Made by a program: the position numbers and the translations under genes. A stretch of DNA of 12,239 bases. Origin: an uncultured Eubacteriales bacterium (GTDB lineage: Bacteria > Bacillota > Clostridia > Oscillospirales > Oscillospiraceae). Location of the stretch: NCBI GenBank assembly GCA_958427375.1, contig CAUABY010000038.1:1-12239 (forward strand). Direction: 5' to 3'. Shown here one piece after another: positions 1-5,604 of this stretch; the stretch's first letter is position 1, and every line of letters begins with the position of its first letter. The notes beneath the pieces were generated by a model. That model was not told the origin of the DNA. It ran no database searches and was given only the letters and a program-made list of their open reading frames with translations.

Positions 1-296
1 ATGTATGCTTGGCACAAGCATCCTTTGGCATAATAGCTTTCAGGTTGCCTTTATGAGTACTATTGTTAAAAGCCTCTGCAAATCTATCATAGTCAGGGCG
101 AGGCATCTGTATATCAATGTCATCATCCCAAGGTATAAAGCCTTTGTGCCTGACAGCGCCTATAAGGGTGCCAAAAGAAATATTATAAGAAAAACCATTT
201 TTTTCGCAGAAATCTGCTACTTCTATGAGTATTTTCAGCGCACGTTTTTTTATGTTCGTCAACAGAAAGTTCTCTCCATACCATTTTCTTTCTCAT
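1..296 (-). pseudogene. licD: LicD-family phosphotransferase, 5' part, frameshifted and cut by the window edge
   Basis: Read on the minus strand, the sequence encodes the hallmark LicD segment GTLIGAVRHKGF followed by IPWDDDIDIQMPRPDY. LicD proteins transfer phosphocholine or similar phospho-groups onto cell-surface glycans or teichoic acids, and the DDDID acidic patch belongs to the nucleotidyltransferase-like active site. The start is ATG at 296-294, five bases after an AAGGAG Shine-Dalgarno. From this ATG the frame reads MRKKMVWRELSVDEHKK and then, after a run of seven A (plus-strand T at 245-251), goes out of frame and stops at 185-183 after 37 codons. Removing one A restores a continuous frame (VDEHKKRALKILIEVADF and onward to base 1) that reads like a normal LicD N-terminus. 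The rest of the gene lies left of the window. It is AT-rich compared with the neighbouring genes. Family assignment is secure. Whether the gene is dead, phase-variable or carries a sequencing error cannot be decided here. Confidence 0.82.
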
Positions 297-321
297 GTTT
301 TCTCCTTTTTATTTTATTATA

Positions 322-350
322 ATTATAATATCCGCATATACAAAATGCAA
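322..350 (-). promoter_or_regulatory. Sigma-A type promoter for the licD-like gene
   Basis: On the minus strand TTGCAT (350-345) and a perfect TATAAT (327-322) are separated by 17 bases. Transcription would begin near 315 and give a leader of about 19 nt carrying the AAGGAG ribosome-binding site. The intact promoter and ribosome-binding site argue that the downstream frameshift is recent or reversible. Confidence 0.6.
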
Positions 351-392
351 GCAGAGTATTTTTTACTTCATCTTTACCGTGGTCGATTTATG

Positions 393-485
393 TTTATACA
401 TTTTTTGATTTATGTATGATAATTTATCTATTTTTTATTTATAAGTCAAAGATTTCCTATACATAATTTGATTTTTGTGTACTAA
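393..485. repeat. Imperfect direct repeats in the AT-rich region between licD and the oxidoreductase
   Basis: The segments beginning TATACAT at 395 and 458 share about 22 of 28 positions, with the common core TATACATnnTTTGATTTnTGT. They are 63 bp apart, close to six helical turns. The first copy is also a short inverted repeat (ATACAT, 10 bases, ATGTAT). A smaller direct repeat GATTTATGT occurs at 385 and 407. Apart from these, the two promoters and the operator dyad, the gene-free stretch 297-580 shows nothing recognisable. In DNA this AT-rich some repetition is expected by chance. Confidence 0.35.
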
Positions 486-499
486 TATAGATAATTTTC

Positions 500-529
500 T
501 TTACATGTTCGCTTCGGACATGTTATAAT
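500..529 (+). promoter_or_regulatory. Promoter of the oxidoreductase-hypA operon, extended -10
   Basis: TTTACA (500-505) and TATAAT (524-529) are spaced by 18 bp. The -10 box is preceded by TG at 521-522, giving an extended -10 TGTTATAAT. The start of transcription is expected near 536, leaving a leader of about 45 nt before the ATG at 581. The spacer is almost entirely occupied by a dyad (separate entry), so this promoter is probably controlled. Confidence 0.7.
503..523. promoter_or_regulatory. Putative operator: 21-bp dyad inside the promoter spacer
   Basis: ACATGT at 503-508 is mirrored by ACATGT at 518-523. Between them TCG and CGG flank a central CTT, so the inner CG pairs are also symmetric and only one pair per half-site is imperfect. 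The dyad touches the end of the -35 box and abuts the -10 box. A bound dimer would either exclude RNA polymerase or, as with MerR-type activators that bind in the spacer, remodel the promoter. The regulator cannot be named from the sequence, and no regulator gene lies in the window. Confidence 0.55.
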
Positions 530-537
530 TGCGTCAA

Positions 538-560
538 TGTGATACGAGGAAAATATCACA
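538..560 (+). promoter_or_regulatory. Inverted repeat TGTGATA / TATCACA in the 5' leader
   Basis: TGTGATA (538-544) and TATCACA (554-560) form a perfect 7-bp inverted repeat around a 9-base loop that contains GAGGAAAA. It begins at about the predicted transcription start, so it could be a second DNA operator or a leader hairpin. The half-sites resemble Crp/Fnr or Rex half-sites, but the spacing is 12 bases between TGTGA and TCACA instead of 6, so no family is assigned. Confidence 0.4.
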
Positions 561-580
561 ATAATAAAAGAGGTGTAGAT

Positions 581-3259
581 ATGGAAAAAAGAGCAAATAT
601 TCTTGCGCTGGCTTCTAAAATCAGTCTTGAGAGCTTGACCTACACAGGTGTCACTTATAACGACCCTGAGTACAGGATTCTTGCTCCAATCGTTGATGAC
701 GACATGTGTGCTGTCATGATGCACATGCGTCTTGAAACTCCGCGCAATGCGGCTGACATTTCACGCCGCTGCAACAAGGATCTCAATTTTGTCCAAAAGC
801 AGCTCGACAAACTGCGTGAAGCAGGCGTCGCACGCACGCGCAATATTGACGGCGATGTTTATTACTTTTATCCCATCTGGGTGCCCGGCATCATGGAGGG
901 CATACTCGCAAACAACGAGCAGTGCGAAAAGTACCCCGACCTCGCCTGCTGCTTTGAAGAGTACACCCGCCGCCGCCTTGAGATTGTCGCCCCGGTATTC
1001 GCAAACGGCAAGACAGGCATGAGCTTCATGCGCGTCATGCCCGTTATGAGCGCGGTTGAGAACAACTCCCGCACCGCTTCATATGATGAGGTCGCAACGC
1101 TCATCGAAAAGGCCACCACTATCTCCGTCGGCCCCTGCTCCTGCCGCCGCACCCGCCGTCTCATGGGTGAGGGCTGTGGCCACCTTGAAGAGGATATGTG
1201 CATTTACCTCAACGGCAACGCGGTCAGCTTCATTGAAATGGGCTTCCACCGCGAAATCACCAAAGAGGAGGCATATGAGATTCTCAAGCGTGCCGAGGAC
1301 AACGGCCTTGTACATGAAATCAACCAGGCTCCCGGCTTTGAGGATGCAACCGCTATCTGCAACTGCTGTGGCTGCTCCTGCTTTGCTCTGCGCATAGCGG
1401 AATACTTCCGCGCAAAGGACGCCATCCGCTCCAACTTCGTAGCGCGCGTCAACAAGGAAAACTGTGTTGCCTGCGGCCAGTGCGTTGAGAACTGCCAGAC
1501 CAACGCTCTCAAGCTCGGCCAAAAGAACTGCACAACCGACCCGCACGTCTCCGATGCTTATGACTCCGACCGTTTAATTCCTTGGCATAGAAGCAGCTAC
1601 AACGTTGATTACCGTACCAACCGCAGTGACGTTATGGAAAGCGGCACCGCGCCCTGCAAGGCGACCTGCCCTGCTCACATACCCGTACAGGGCTACATAA
1701 AGCTTGCCTCCATGGGCAGATACACCGAGGCTCTTGAGCTTATCAAGAAAGAAAACCCCTTCCCCGCTGTCTGCGGCCGCATCTGCAACAAGGCCTGCGA
1801 AGCCGCCTGCACACGTAATATAGTTGACTCCTCCGTCGCAATAGATGACATCAAAAAATTCATCGCGGAGAAGGATCTCGACGCCGAGACGCGCTTTGTG
1901 CCGAAGCTCCTCAACCAGATTGGCCGTCCTTACCCGGAGAAGATTGCCGTTATAGGTGCCGGCCCTGCCGGTATGAGCTGTGCATACTACCTCGCAGTCA
2001 AGGGCTACCCTGTGACCGTGTTTGAAAAAGAGGACAAGCTCGGCGGCATGCTCACCCTCGGCATTCCGAGCTTCCGCCTTGATAAAGACGTTGTCAACGC
2101 TGAGATTGACATACTCAAGGAGCTGGGCGTTGAGTTTAAGACCGGTGTTGAAGTCGGCAAGGATGTAACTCTCCAGCAGCTTCGCGAAGAAGGCTACAAG
2201 GCCTTCTACCTCGGTGTCGGCGCAAGCCTTGGCACAAAGGTCGGCTGTCCAGGTGACGACCTCAAGGGTGTTTTGACCGGTATTGACTTCCTGCGCGATG
2301 TCAACCTCGGCAAGAAGCCCAAAATCGGCAAGCAGGTCGCCGTTATCGGCGGCGGCAATGTCGCAATAGACGTTGCGCGCACCGCAGTTCGTCTCGGTGC
2401 TGATGAAGTTACTGTTATCTACCGCCGTGACCGCAGTGAGATGCCCGCCGATGTGGAAGAAGTTGCTGAAGCCGAGAGCGAAGGCGTGAAGTTCCGCTTC
2501 CTCGCCGCTCCCGCCGAAATCAGCGGCGACGGCAAGGTTCAGTCTATCAAGCTTGAGATTATGGAGCTCGGCGAAGCTGACGAAAAAGGCCGCAGAAAGC
2601 CCGTCGGCACCGGCAGGTTTGATGACATGGATGTATCGTGCGTTATTTCCGCAATCGGCCAGAAAATCAATCTCGGCGGTATTGCAGACTTCAAGACCAA
2701 TAAGAACGGTACTGTCGTTGTTGATTCTCTCAGCTATGCGACGAGCGAGCCTGACGTGTTTGCGGGCGGCGACGTTGTAACAGGTCCCAAGTTTGCCATT
2801 GACGCTATCGCGGCCGGTAAGGAGGGCTCTATCTCTATCCACCGCTATGTACACGCCGGTCAGACGCAGGATCTTGGCCGTGACAGACGCGACTATAAGC
2901 CGCTTGACGTCAAGACTGTTTCTGTCTCCGTCGGCAGCTTTGACACCGCGGCTCGCCAGAGACCCGCGTCCTGCTCCGCTGAAGAGGCTAAAAAGACCTT
3001 CAAGGATCTGCGCGGCACTCTTACGGAAGAGCAGATAAAGAAAGAAGCCGACCGCTGCCTCGGCTGTGGCTGTGTTGTTGTGGACGAAGATCTATGCGTT
3101 GGCTGTGGTATCTGCACTACCAAGTGCAAGTTCGACGCAATTCACCTTGAAAAGACGCTTGATAACACTACTCACGGCTACTACCGCACGCTGATGACGC
3201 TTGTGGGCAATGCGCCTCATGCTGTAGGCCGTCTTGCAAAGAAAGTCATCAAAAAGTAA
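581..3259 (+). CDS. Multi-domain NADPH/FAD iron-sulfur oxidoreductase, GltD/NfnB-like, with winged-helix and Fe-S N-terminus
   Basis: This 892-residue cytoplasmic flavoprotein has five visible parts. Residues about 40-105 look like a winged helix. Residues 180-270 form a cysteine-rich region (GPCSCRR, C199, C207, then CNCCGCSC at 260-267). A 4Fe-4S ferredoxin motif uses C295, C298, C301 and C305. Residues 355-770 are a GltD-like module: Fe-S cysteines CKATC (359-363), CGRIC (398-402) and CEAAC (406-410), an FAD Rossmann motif VIGAGPAG (457-464), an NAD(P) motif GGGNVAIDVAR (590-600) and YRR at 614-616, which favours NADPH. The C-terminus holds RCLGCGC (825-831) and a second ferredoxin motif (C839, C842, C845, C849). 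GltD family members move electrons between NADPH and Fe-S or flavin partners. The extra clusters suggest transfer to ferredoxin or another partner protein. The substrate is unknown. ATG 581 is preferred over an in-frame GTG at 539 because AGAGGTG precedes it at normal distance and the GTG falls just after the predicted transcription start. It is cotranscribed with hypA. Confidence 0.85.
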   Translation: MEKRANILALASKISLESLTYTGVTYNDPEYRILAPIVDDDMCAVMMHMRLETPRNAADISRRCNKDLNFVQKQLDKLREAGVARTRNIDGDVYYFYPIWVPGIMEGILANNEQCEKYPDLACCFEEYTRRRLEIVAPVFANGKTGMSFMRVMPVMSAVENNSRTASYDEVATLIEKATTISVGPCSCRRTRRLMGEGCGHLEEDMCIYLNGNAVSFIEMGFHREITKEEAYEILKRAEDNGLVHEINQAPGFEDATAICNCCGCSCFALRIAEYFRAKDAIRSNFVARVNKENCVACGQCVENCQTNALKLGQKNCTTDPHVSDAYDSDRLIPWHRSSYNVDYRTNRSDVMESGTAPCKATCPAHIPVQGYIKLASMGRYTEALELIKKENPFPAVCGRICNKACEAACTRNIVDSSVAIDDIKKFIAEKDLDAETRFVPKLLNQIGRPYPEKIAVIGAGPAGMSCAYYLAVKGYPVTVFEKEDKLGGMLTLGIPSFRLDKDVVNAEIDILKELGVEFKTGVEVGKDVTLQQLREEGYKAFYLGVGASLGTKVGCPGDDLKGVLTGIDFLRDVNLGKKPKIGKQVAVIGGGNVAIDVARTAVRLGADEVTVIYRRDRSEMPADVEEVAEAESEGVKFRFLAAPAEISGDGKVQSIKLEIMELGEADEKGRRKPVGTGRFDDMDVSCVISAIGQKINLGGIADFKTNKNGTVVVDSLSYATSEPDVFAGGDVVTGPKFAIDAIAAGKEGSISIHRYVHAGQTQDLGRDRRDYKPLDVKTVSVSVGSFDTAARQRPASCSAEEAKKTFKDLRGTLTEEQIKKEADRCLGCGCVVVDEDLCVGCGICTTKCKFDAIHLEKTLDNTTHGYYRTLMTLVGNAPHAVGRLAKKVIKK

Positions 3260-3273
3260 GCCGGTGATACAGT

Positions 3274-3621
3274 ATGCATGAAATTGGCATAGTAAAGAGC
3301 ATGTGCAAAACCGTTGTTGACTACGCACACGAAAATAATGTCCAGAACATCAAGGAGATAGTCTGCGAAGTCGGTGAACTGTCACTGGTAATTCCGGAAT
3401 ACGTCAATCAGCTTTTCCCAATTGTCAAGAAAGACTACCCTGAGCTGGATGACGCGGAAATTATTTTGGAGCCTATTCCGGGTCTTGCCGAGTGTGATGA
3501 CTGCGATGAAATTTTCAACGTTATCAAATACGAAGGCTATTGTCCCAATTGCGGCAGTTTCAACAAAACCGTGCTCTCCGGTGAGGAATTTACCATAAAG
3601 GAAATTCACATTCCGGAATAA
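3274..3621 (+). CDS. hypA: Hydrogenase nickel-incorporation protein HypA
   Basis: The 115-residue product starts MHEIGIVKSM. The N-terminal amine, His2 and Glu3 are the nickel-binding site known for HypA. CEVGELSLVIPEYV (31-44) is the conserved family block, and the zinc site is CDDC (74-77) and CPNC (90-93). HypA, usually with HypB, delivers Ni to the large subunit of NiFe hydrogenase. Length is normal for the family. It begins 14 nt after the oxidoreductase stop, with a weak GGTGA ribosome-binding site, and is followed by a terminator, so the two genes form a two-gene operon. No hypB-F, hydrogenase or urease gene is in the window, so its client must be encoded elsewhere or be related to the upstream enzyme (inference). 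Confidence 0.92.
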   Translation: MHEIGIVKSMCKTVVDYAHENNVQNIKEIVCEVGELSLVIPEYVNQLFPIVKKDYPELDDAEIILEPIPGLAECDDCDEIFNVIKYEGYCPNCGSFNKTVLSGEEFTIKEIHIPE

Positions 3622-3632
3622 GCAAATCAAGT

Positions 3633-3670
3633 ATAAGGCTGGCAAAGCATCTGCTCTGCCAGCCTTATTT
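3633..3670 (+). terminator. Intrinsic terminator after hypA
   Basis: ATAAGGCTGGCA (3633-3644) pairs with TGCCAGCCTTAT (3657-3668), a perfect 12-bp stem. The inner AGC/GCT can extend the pairing toward the loop. The tail is ATTTCAGTT, a short U-tract, so termination may be incomplete. It closes the oxidoreductase-hypA operon 11 nt after the hypA stop. Confidence 0.72.
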
Positions 3671-3717
3671 CAGTTAGGTCTTATATCGGTTTTATGACAA
3701 TACTGCCCTTATCTGTA

Positions 3718-3746
3718 TTGACTTGGCATTCCACTCAGTGTAAAAT
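3718..3746 (+). promoter_or_regulatory. Sigma-A type promoter for the alpha/beta hydrolase
   Basis: TTGACT (3718-3723) and TAAAAT (3741-3746) are separated by exactly 17 bp, leaving a leader of about 48 nt before the ATG at 3801. No operator-like dyad is visible, so constitutive expression is plausible. Confidence 0.6.
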
Positions 3747-3800
3747 CAAATCAAAAGCATAAAATACTTTATAAGTCTATATGAATTAAGGAGGAATATT

Positions 3801-4760
3801 ATGCCTGTTTTTTCAGATTTCACTTTCAGGTCAAGCACGGCTAAAAACACCATCCATGTTAGAAAGTGCGTGCCGGACGGCGAGCCGCGCGCAGTTGTGC
3901 AGATTGTTCACGGCATCGCCGAATACATTGAGCGCTATGATGATTTTATGAACTTCCTCGCCGAAAACGGTATTGTCGCCGTTGGTGATGACCATCTTGG
4001 TCACGGCAAATCCATTGCGTCTGCTGAGGAAAAGGGATTTTTCGCGGAGAGCAGCGGCTGGGAGTATGTCGTTATGGATGAGTGCATCCTGCACGACACG
4101 ATGGCGAAAGAGTACCCCGGCCTGACTTATATTTTCTTCGGGCACAGCATGGGAAGCTTCATTACGCGCACACTTATGATACGCTATCCTGAGAAGTACG
4201 ACGCCGCGATTCTCAGCGGCACGGGACACCAGAACAAGGCGATTGTCGTTGGCGGTTTCCTGCTTGCTGAGGCCGATGTTCAAGCCCACGGTCCGCACGG
4301 CGACGGGCAGAAGCTGAACGATATTGCATTTGGAAGCTATCTCAGCAGGGTTGAAAACCCGCGCAGTAATTTTGACTGGCTCAGCCGTGACACTGAGACT
4401 GTGGACAAGTATATACTTGACCCTCTCTGCGGTTTTGCCGCAAAGAACAGCCTCTACCGCGATATGCTCGGTGGCATTAACTATGTCACAAACCAGAAAA
4501 ATATCAGCAAGCTTGATAAGACTAAGCCCGTCTATTTCATGTCCGGCAGTGATGACCCCGTCGGTGATTACGGCAAGGGTGTTGAGCGCGCGTACAAGGC
4601 TTTCTGCAAGGCCGGGCTGCATGACGTGAAAATCCACCTCTATCCCGGCGGCCGCCATGAAATGCTCAATGAGATAAACCGCGAAGAGGTCAAGGTTGAT
4701 ATACTTGACTGGATAAACGAGAAGCTTCCAAAGATATACTCAGTTAAAGCCATGGGCTGA
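3801..4760 (+). CDS. Alpha/beta hydrolase, monoacylglycerol lipase / lysophospholipase (serine aminopeptidase S33) type
   Basis: The 319-residue hydrolase shows the elements of the Hydrolase_4 / PldB-like group. There is an oxyanion-hole motif VHGIAEY (37-42 region), DDHLGHGKS (63-71), a nucleophile elbow GHSMGS with Ser116, an acid residue in SGSDDPVG (Asp251 or Asp252) and His286 in YPGGRHEMLNE. Family members cleave ester bonds of monoacylglycerols, lysophospholipids or related lipids. The true substrate cannot be read from the sequence. No signal peptide or membrane segment is evident, so it is probably cytoplasmic. The start is secure: a perfect AAGGAGG (3788-3794) lies seven bases before ATG. 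It is a single-gene unit with its own promoter and terminator, placed between two AT-rich broken genes but itself of normal GC content. Confidence 0.85.
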   Translation: MPVFSDFTFRSSTAKNTIHVRKCVPDGEPRAVVQIVHGIAEYIERYDDFMNFLAENGIVAVGDDHLGHGKSIASAEEKGFFAESSGWEYVVMDECILHDTMAKEYPGLTYIFFGHSMGSFITRTLMIRYPEKYDAAILSGTGHQNKAIVVGGFLLAEADVQAHGPHGDGQKLNDIAFGSYLSRVENPRSNFDWLSRDTETVDKYILDPLCGFAAKNSLYRDMLGGINYVTNQKNISKLDKTKPVYFMSGSDDPVGDYGKGVERAYKAFCKAGLHDVKIHLYPGGRHEMLNEINREEVKVDILDWINEKLPKIYSVKAMG

Positions 4761-4802
4761 CTATGCGCTGGTTAGATTAAATTTTTATTAATTTCACCTT
4801 GT

Positions 4803-4840
4803 ATAAAAACCTGACAAAAATTTTTTGTCAGGTTTTTATA
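4803..4840. terminator. Bidirectional intrinsic terminator between the hydrolase and the acyltransferase remnant
   Basis: AAAAACCTGACAAAAA and TTTTTGTCAGGTTTTT form a long stem around position 4820 with A/T tracts on both sides. It can therefore end transcription from the plus-strand hydrolase (stop at 4760) and from the minus-strand acyltransferase remnant (stop at 4860). Confidence 0.85.
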
Positions 4841-4859
4841 GCTATTTTCTGTGTAATTT

Positions 4860-5409
4860 TTATTTAATTGCAAAATATTTTAATAGTTTATCACACGGCG
4901 GCATTTTTTCAGCAACCTTTTTTATTCCAAATATTATAGAAACCATTATGGCTAAAGAAAAGAATGGACTGAAAATGTATTTTGCAATACAATCAGGAAG
5001 TCGGTATACAATGGCTTGAACTATCGGCATATGAACAAGATAAATAAATAATGTGTTCTTTCCGCAAAAAGTCAAAAAGCGGCTTAACCATCCTAAGTTC
5101 AATAAATATCGGTCCAAATATAACATAATAACCAAAAATATTAACTCATACTGTAGTGAAAATATATGAAAATATGTATAAATTTCAATTTTTTTAATTA
5201 TATCACAATCTATTATAAAAATGTAAGTACATACTACAAACGGGAGAACACTGTTTAACAGCTTTTATAAAGATTCCCTCATCGTTTATCGGCACAAATA
5301 TGTGTGCAGTGATAACACTCATTATTGCAATAGCTTTTATTATGAAAAAACTATTGCTCTCTACTTCAGTAATTGCTCCGTTTACAGTTAGTTCACTTTT
5401 GATGCTCAA
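4860..5409 (-). pseudogene. Decayed acyltransferase-3 (OafA-like O-acetyltransferase) gene with internal deletion
   Basis: The N-terminal fragment runs from TTG 5409 to a stop at 5205-5203 and includes FFIIKAIAIMSVITAHIFV, the typical first membrane helix and His of acyltransferase-3 proteins. The C-terminal fragment lies in another frame, open from 5264 to 4860. It reads as a run of membrane helices including FGKN-type FLTFCGKNTLFIYLVHMPI, the characteristic end of the family. The two overlap at 5203-5264. Together they could encode only about 180 residues, while intact members have roughly 330-380, so the central helices are missing and a frameshift was added. Such proteins acetylate surface polysaccharides or lipids at the membrane. 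An AAGGAAG lies about 11 nt before the TTG. The region is much more AT-rich than the flanking core genes. It is very unlikely to encode a working enzyme. Confidence 0.75.
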
Positions 5410-5544
5410 AATATTTTCACTTCCTTTTTGTTATTATTTGAGCATATCCACTCTTTATAACGATGTGCTTGTCCTTTCTCCGTAAAACGAGGTAATTTAA
5501 AATCAAGTATAACTACGATAATAATTATCAGATAAATACTTACT

Positions 5545-5583
5545 TTTCAGAAAACACCGCCGCTCAGTATTTGAGCGGCGGTG
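5545..5583 (-). terminator. Intrinsic terminator of the ytfI-to-ispH/rpsA gene run
   Basis: On the minus strand CACCGCCGCTCA, a 5-base loop and TGAGCGGCGGTG form a perfect 12-bp GC-rich stem followed by TTTTCTG. It lies 22 bases after the ispH-rpsA stop codon. Between it and the acyltransferase remnant (5410-5544) nothing recognisable is present. Confidence 0.88.
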
Positions 5584-5604
5584 AATATTATCTTATGACT
5601 TGAA

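Noticed and set aside
5..322. 105-codon plus-strand frame at the left edge
   Set aside because: The minus strand of the same stretch encodes the LicD motif and has a matching promoter and SD. The plus-strand translation is hydrophobic and low in complexity, with no motif.
538..560. Canonical Crp/Fnr or Rex site
   Set aside because: Those sites need six bases between TGTGA and TCACA; here there are twelve. Kept only as an unassigned inverted repeat.
539..580. GTG at 539 as the start of the oxidoreductase, adding 14 residues
   Set aside because: It falls within about three bases of the predicted transcription start and lacks an upstream SD, while ATG 581 has AGAGGTG at good spacing.
1574..2854. 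426-codon open frame on the minus strand opposite the oxidoreductase
   Set aside because: It is antisense to clear domains of the flavoenzyme, has no recognisable motif and no SD, and is explained by codon bias in GC-rich coding DNA.
3831..4658. 275-codon minus-strand frame opposite the hydrolase
   Set aside because: It lies entirely within a gene with an intact catalytic triad and perfect SD on the plus strand; no family resemblance.
4840..5545. Insertion sequence or MITE in the AT-rich stretch
   Set aside because: No terminal inverted repeats, target-site duplications or transposase fragments were visible; the acyltransferase remnant explains most of it.
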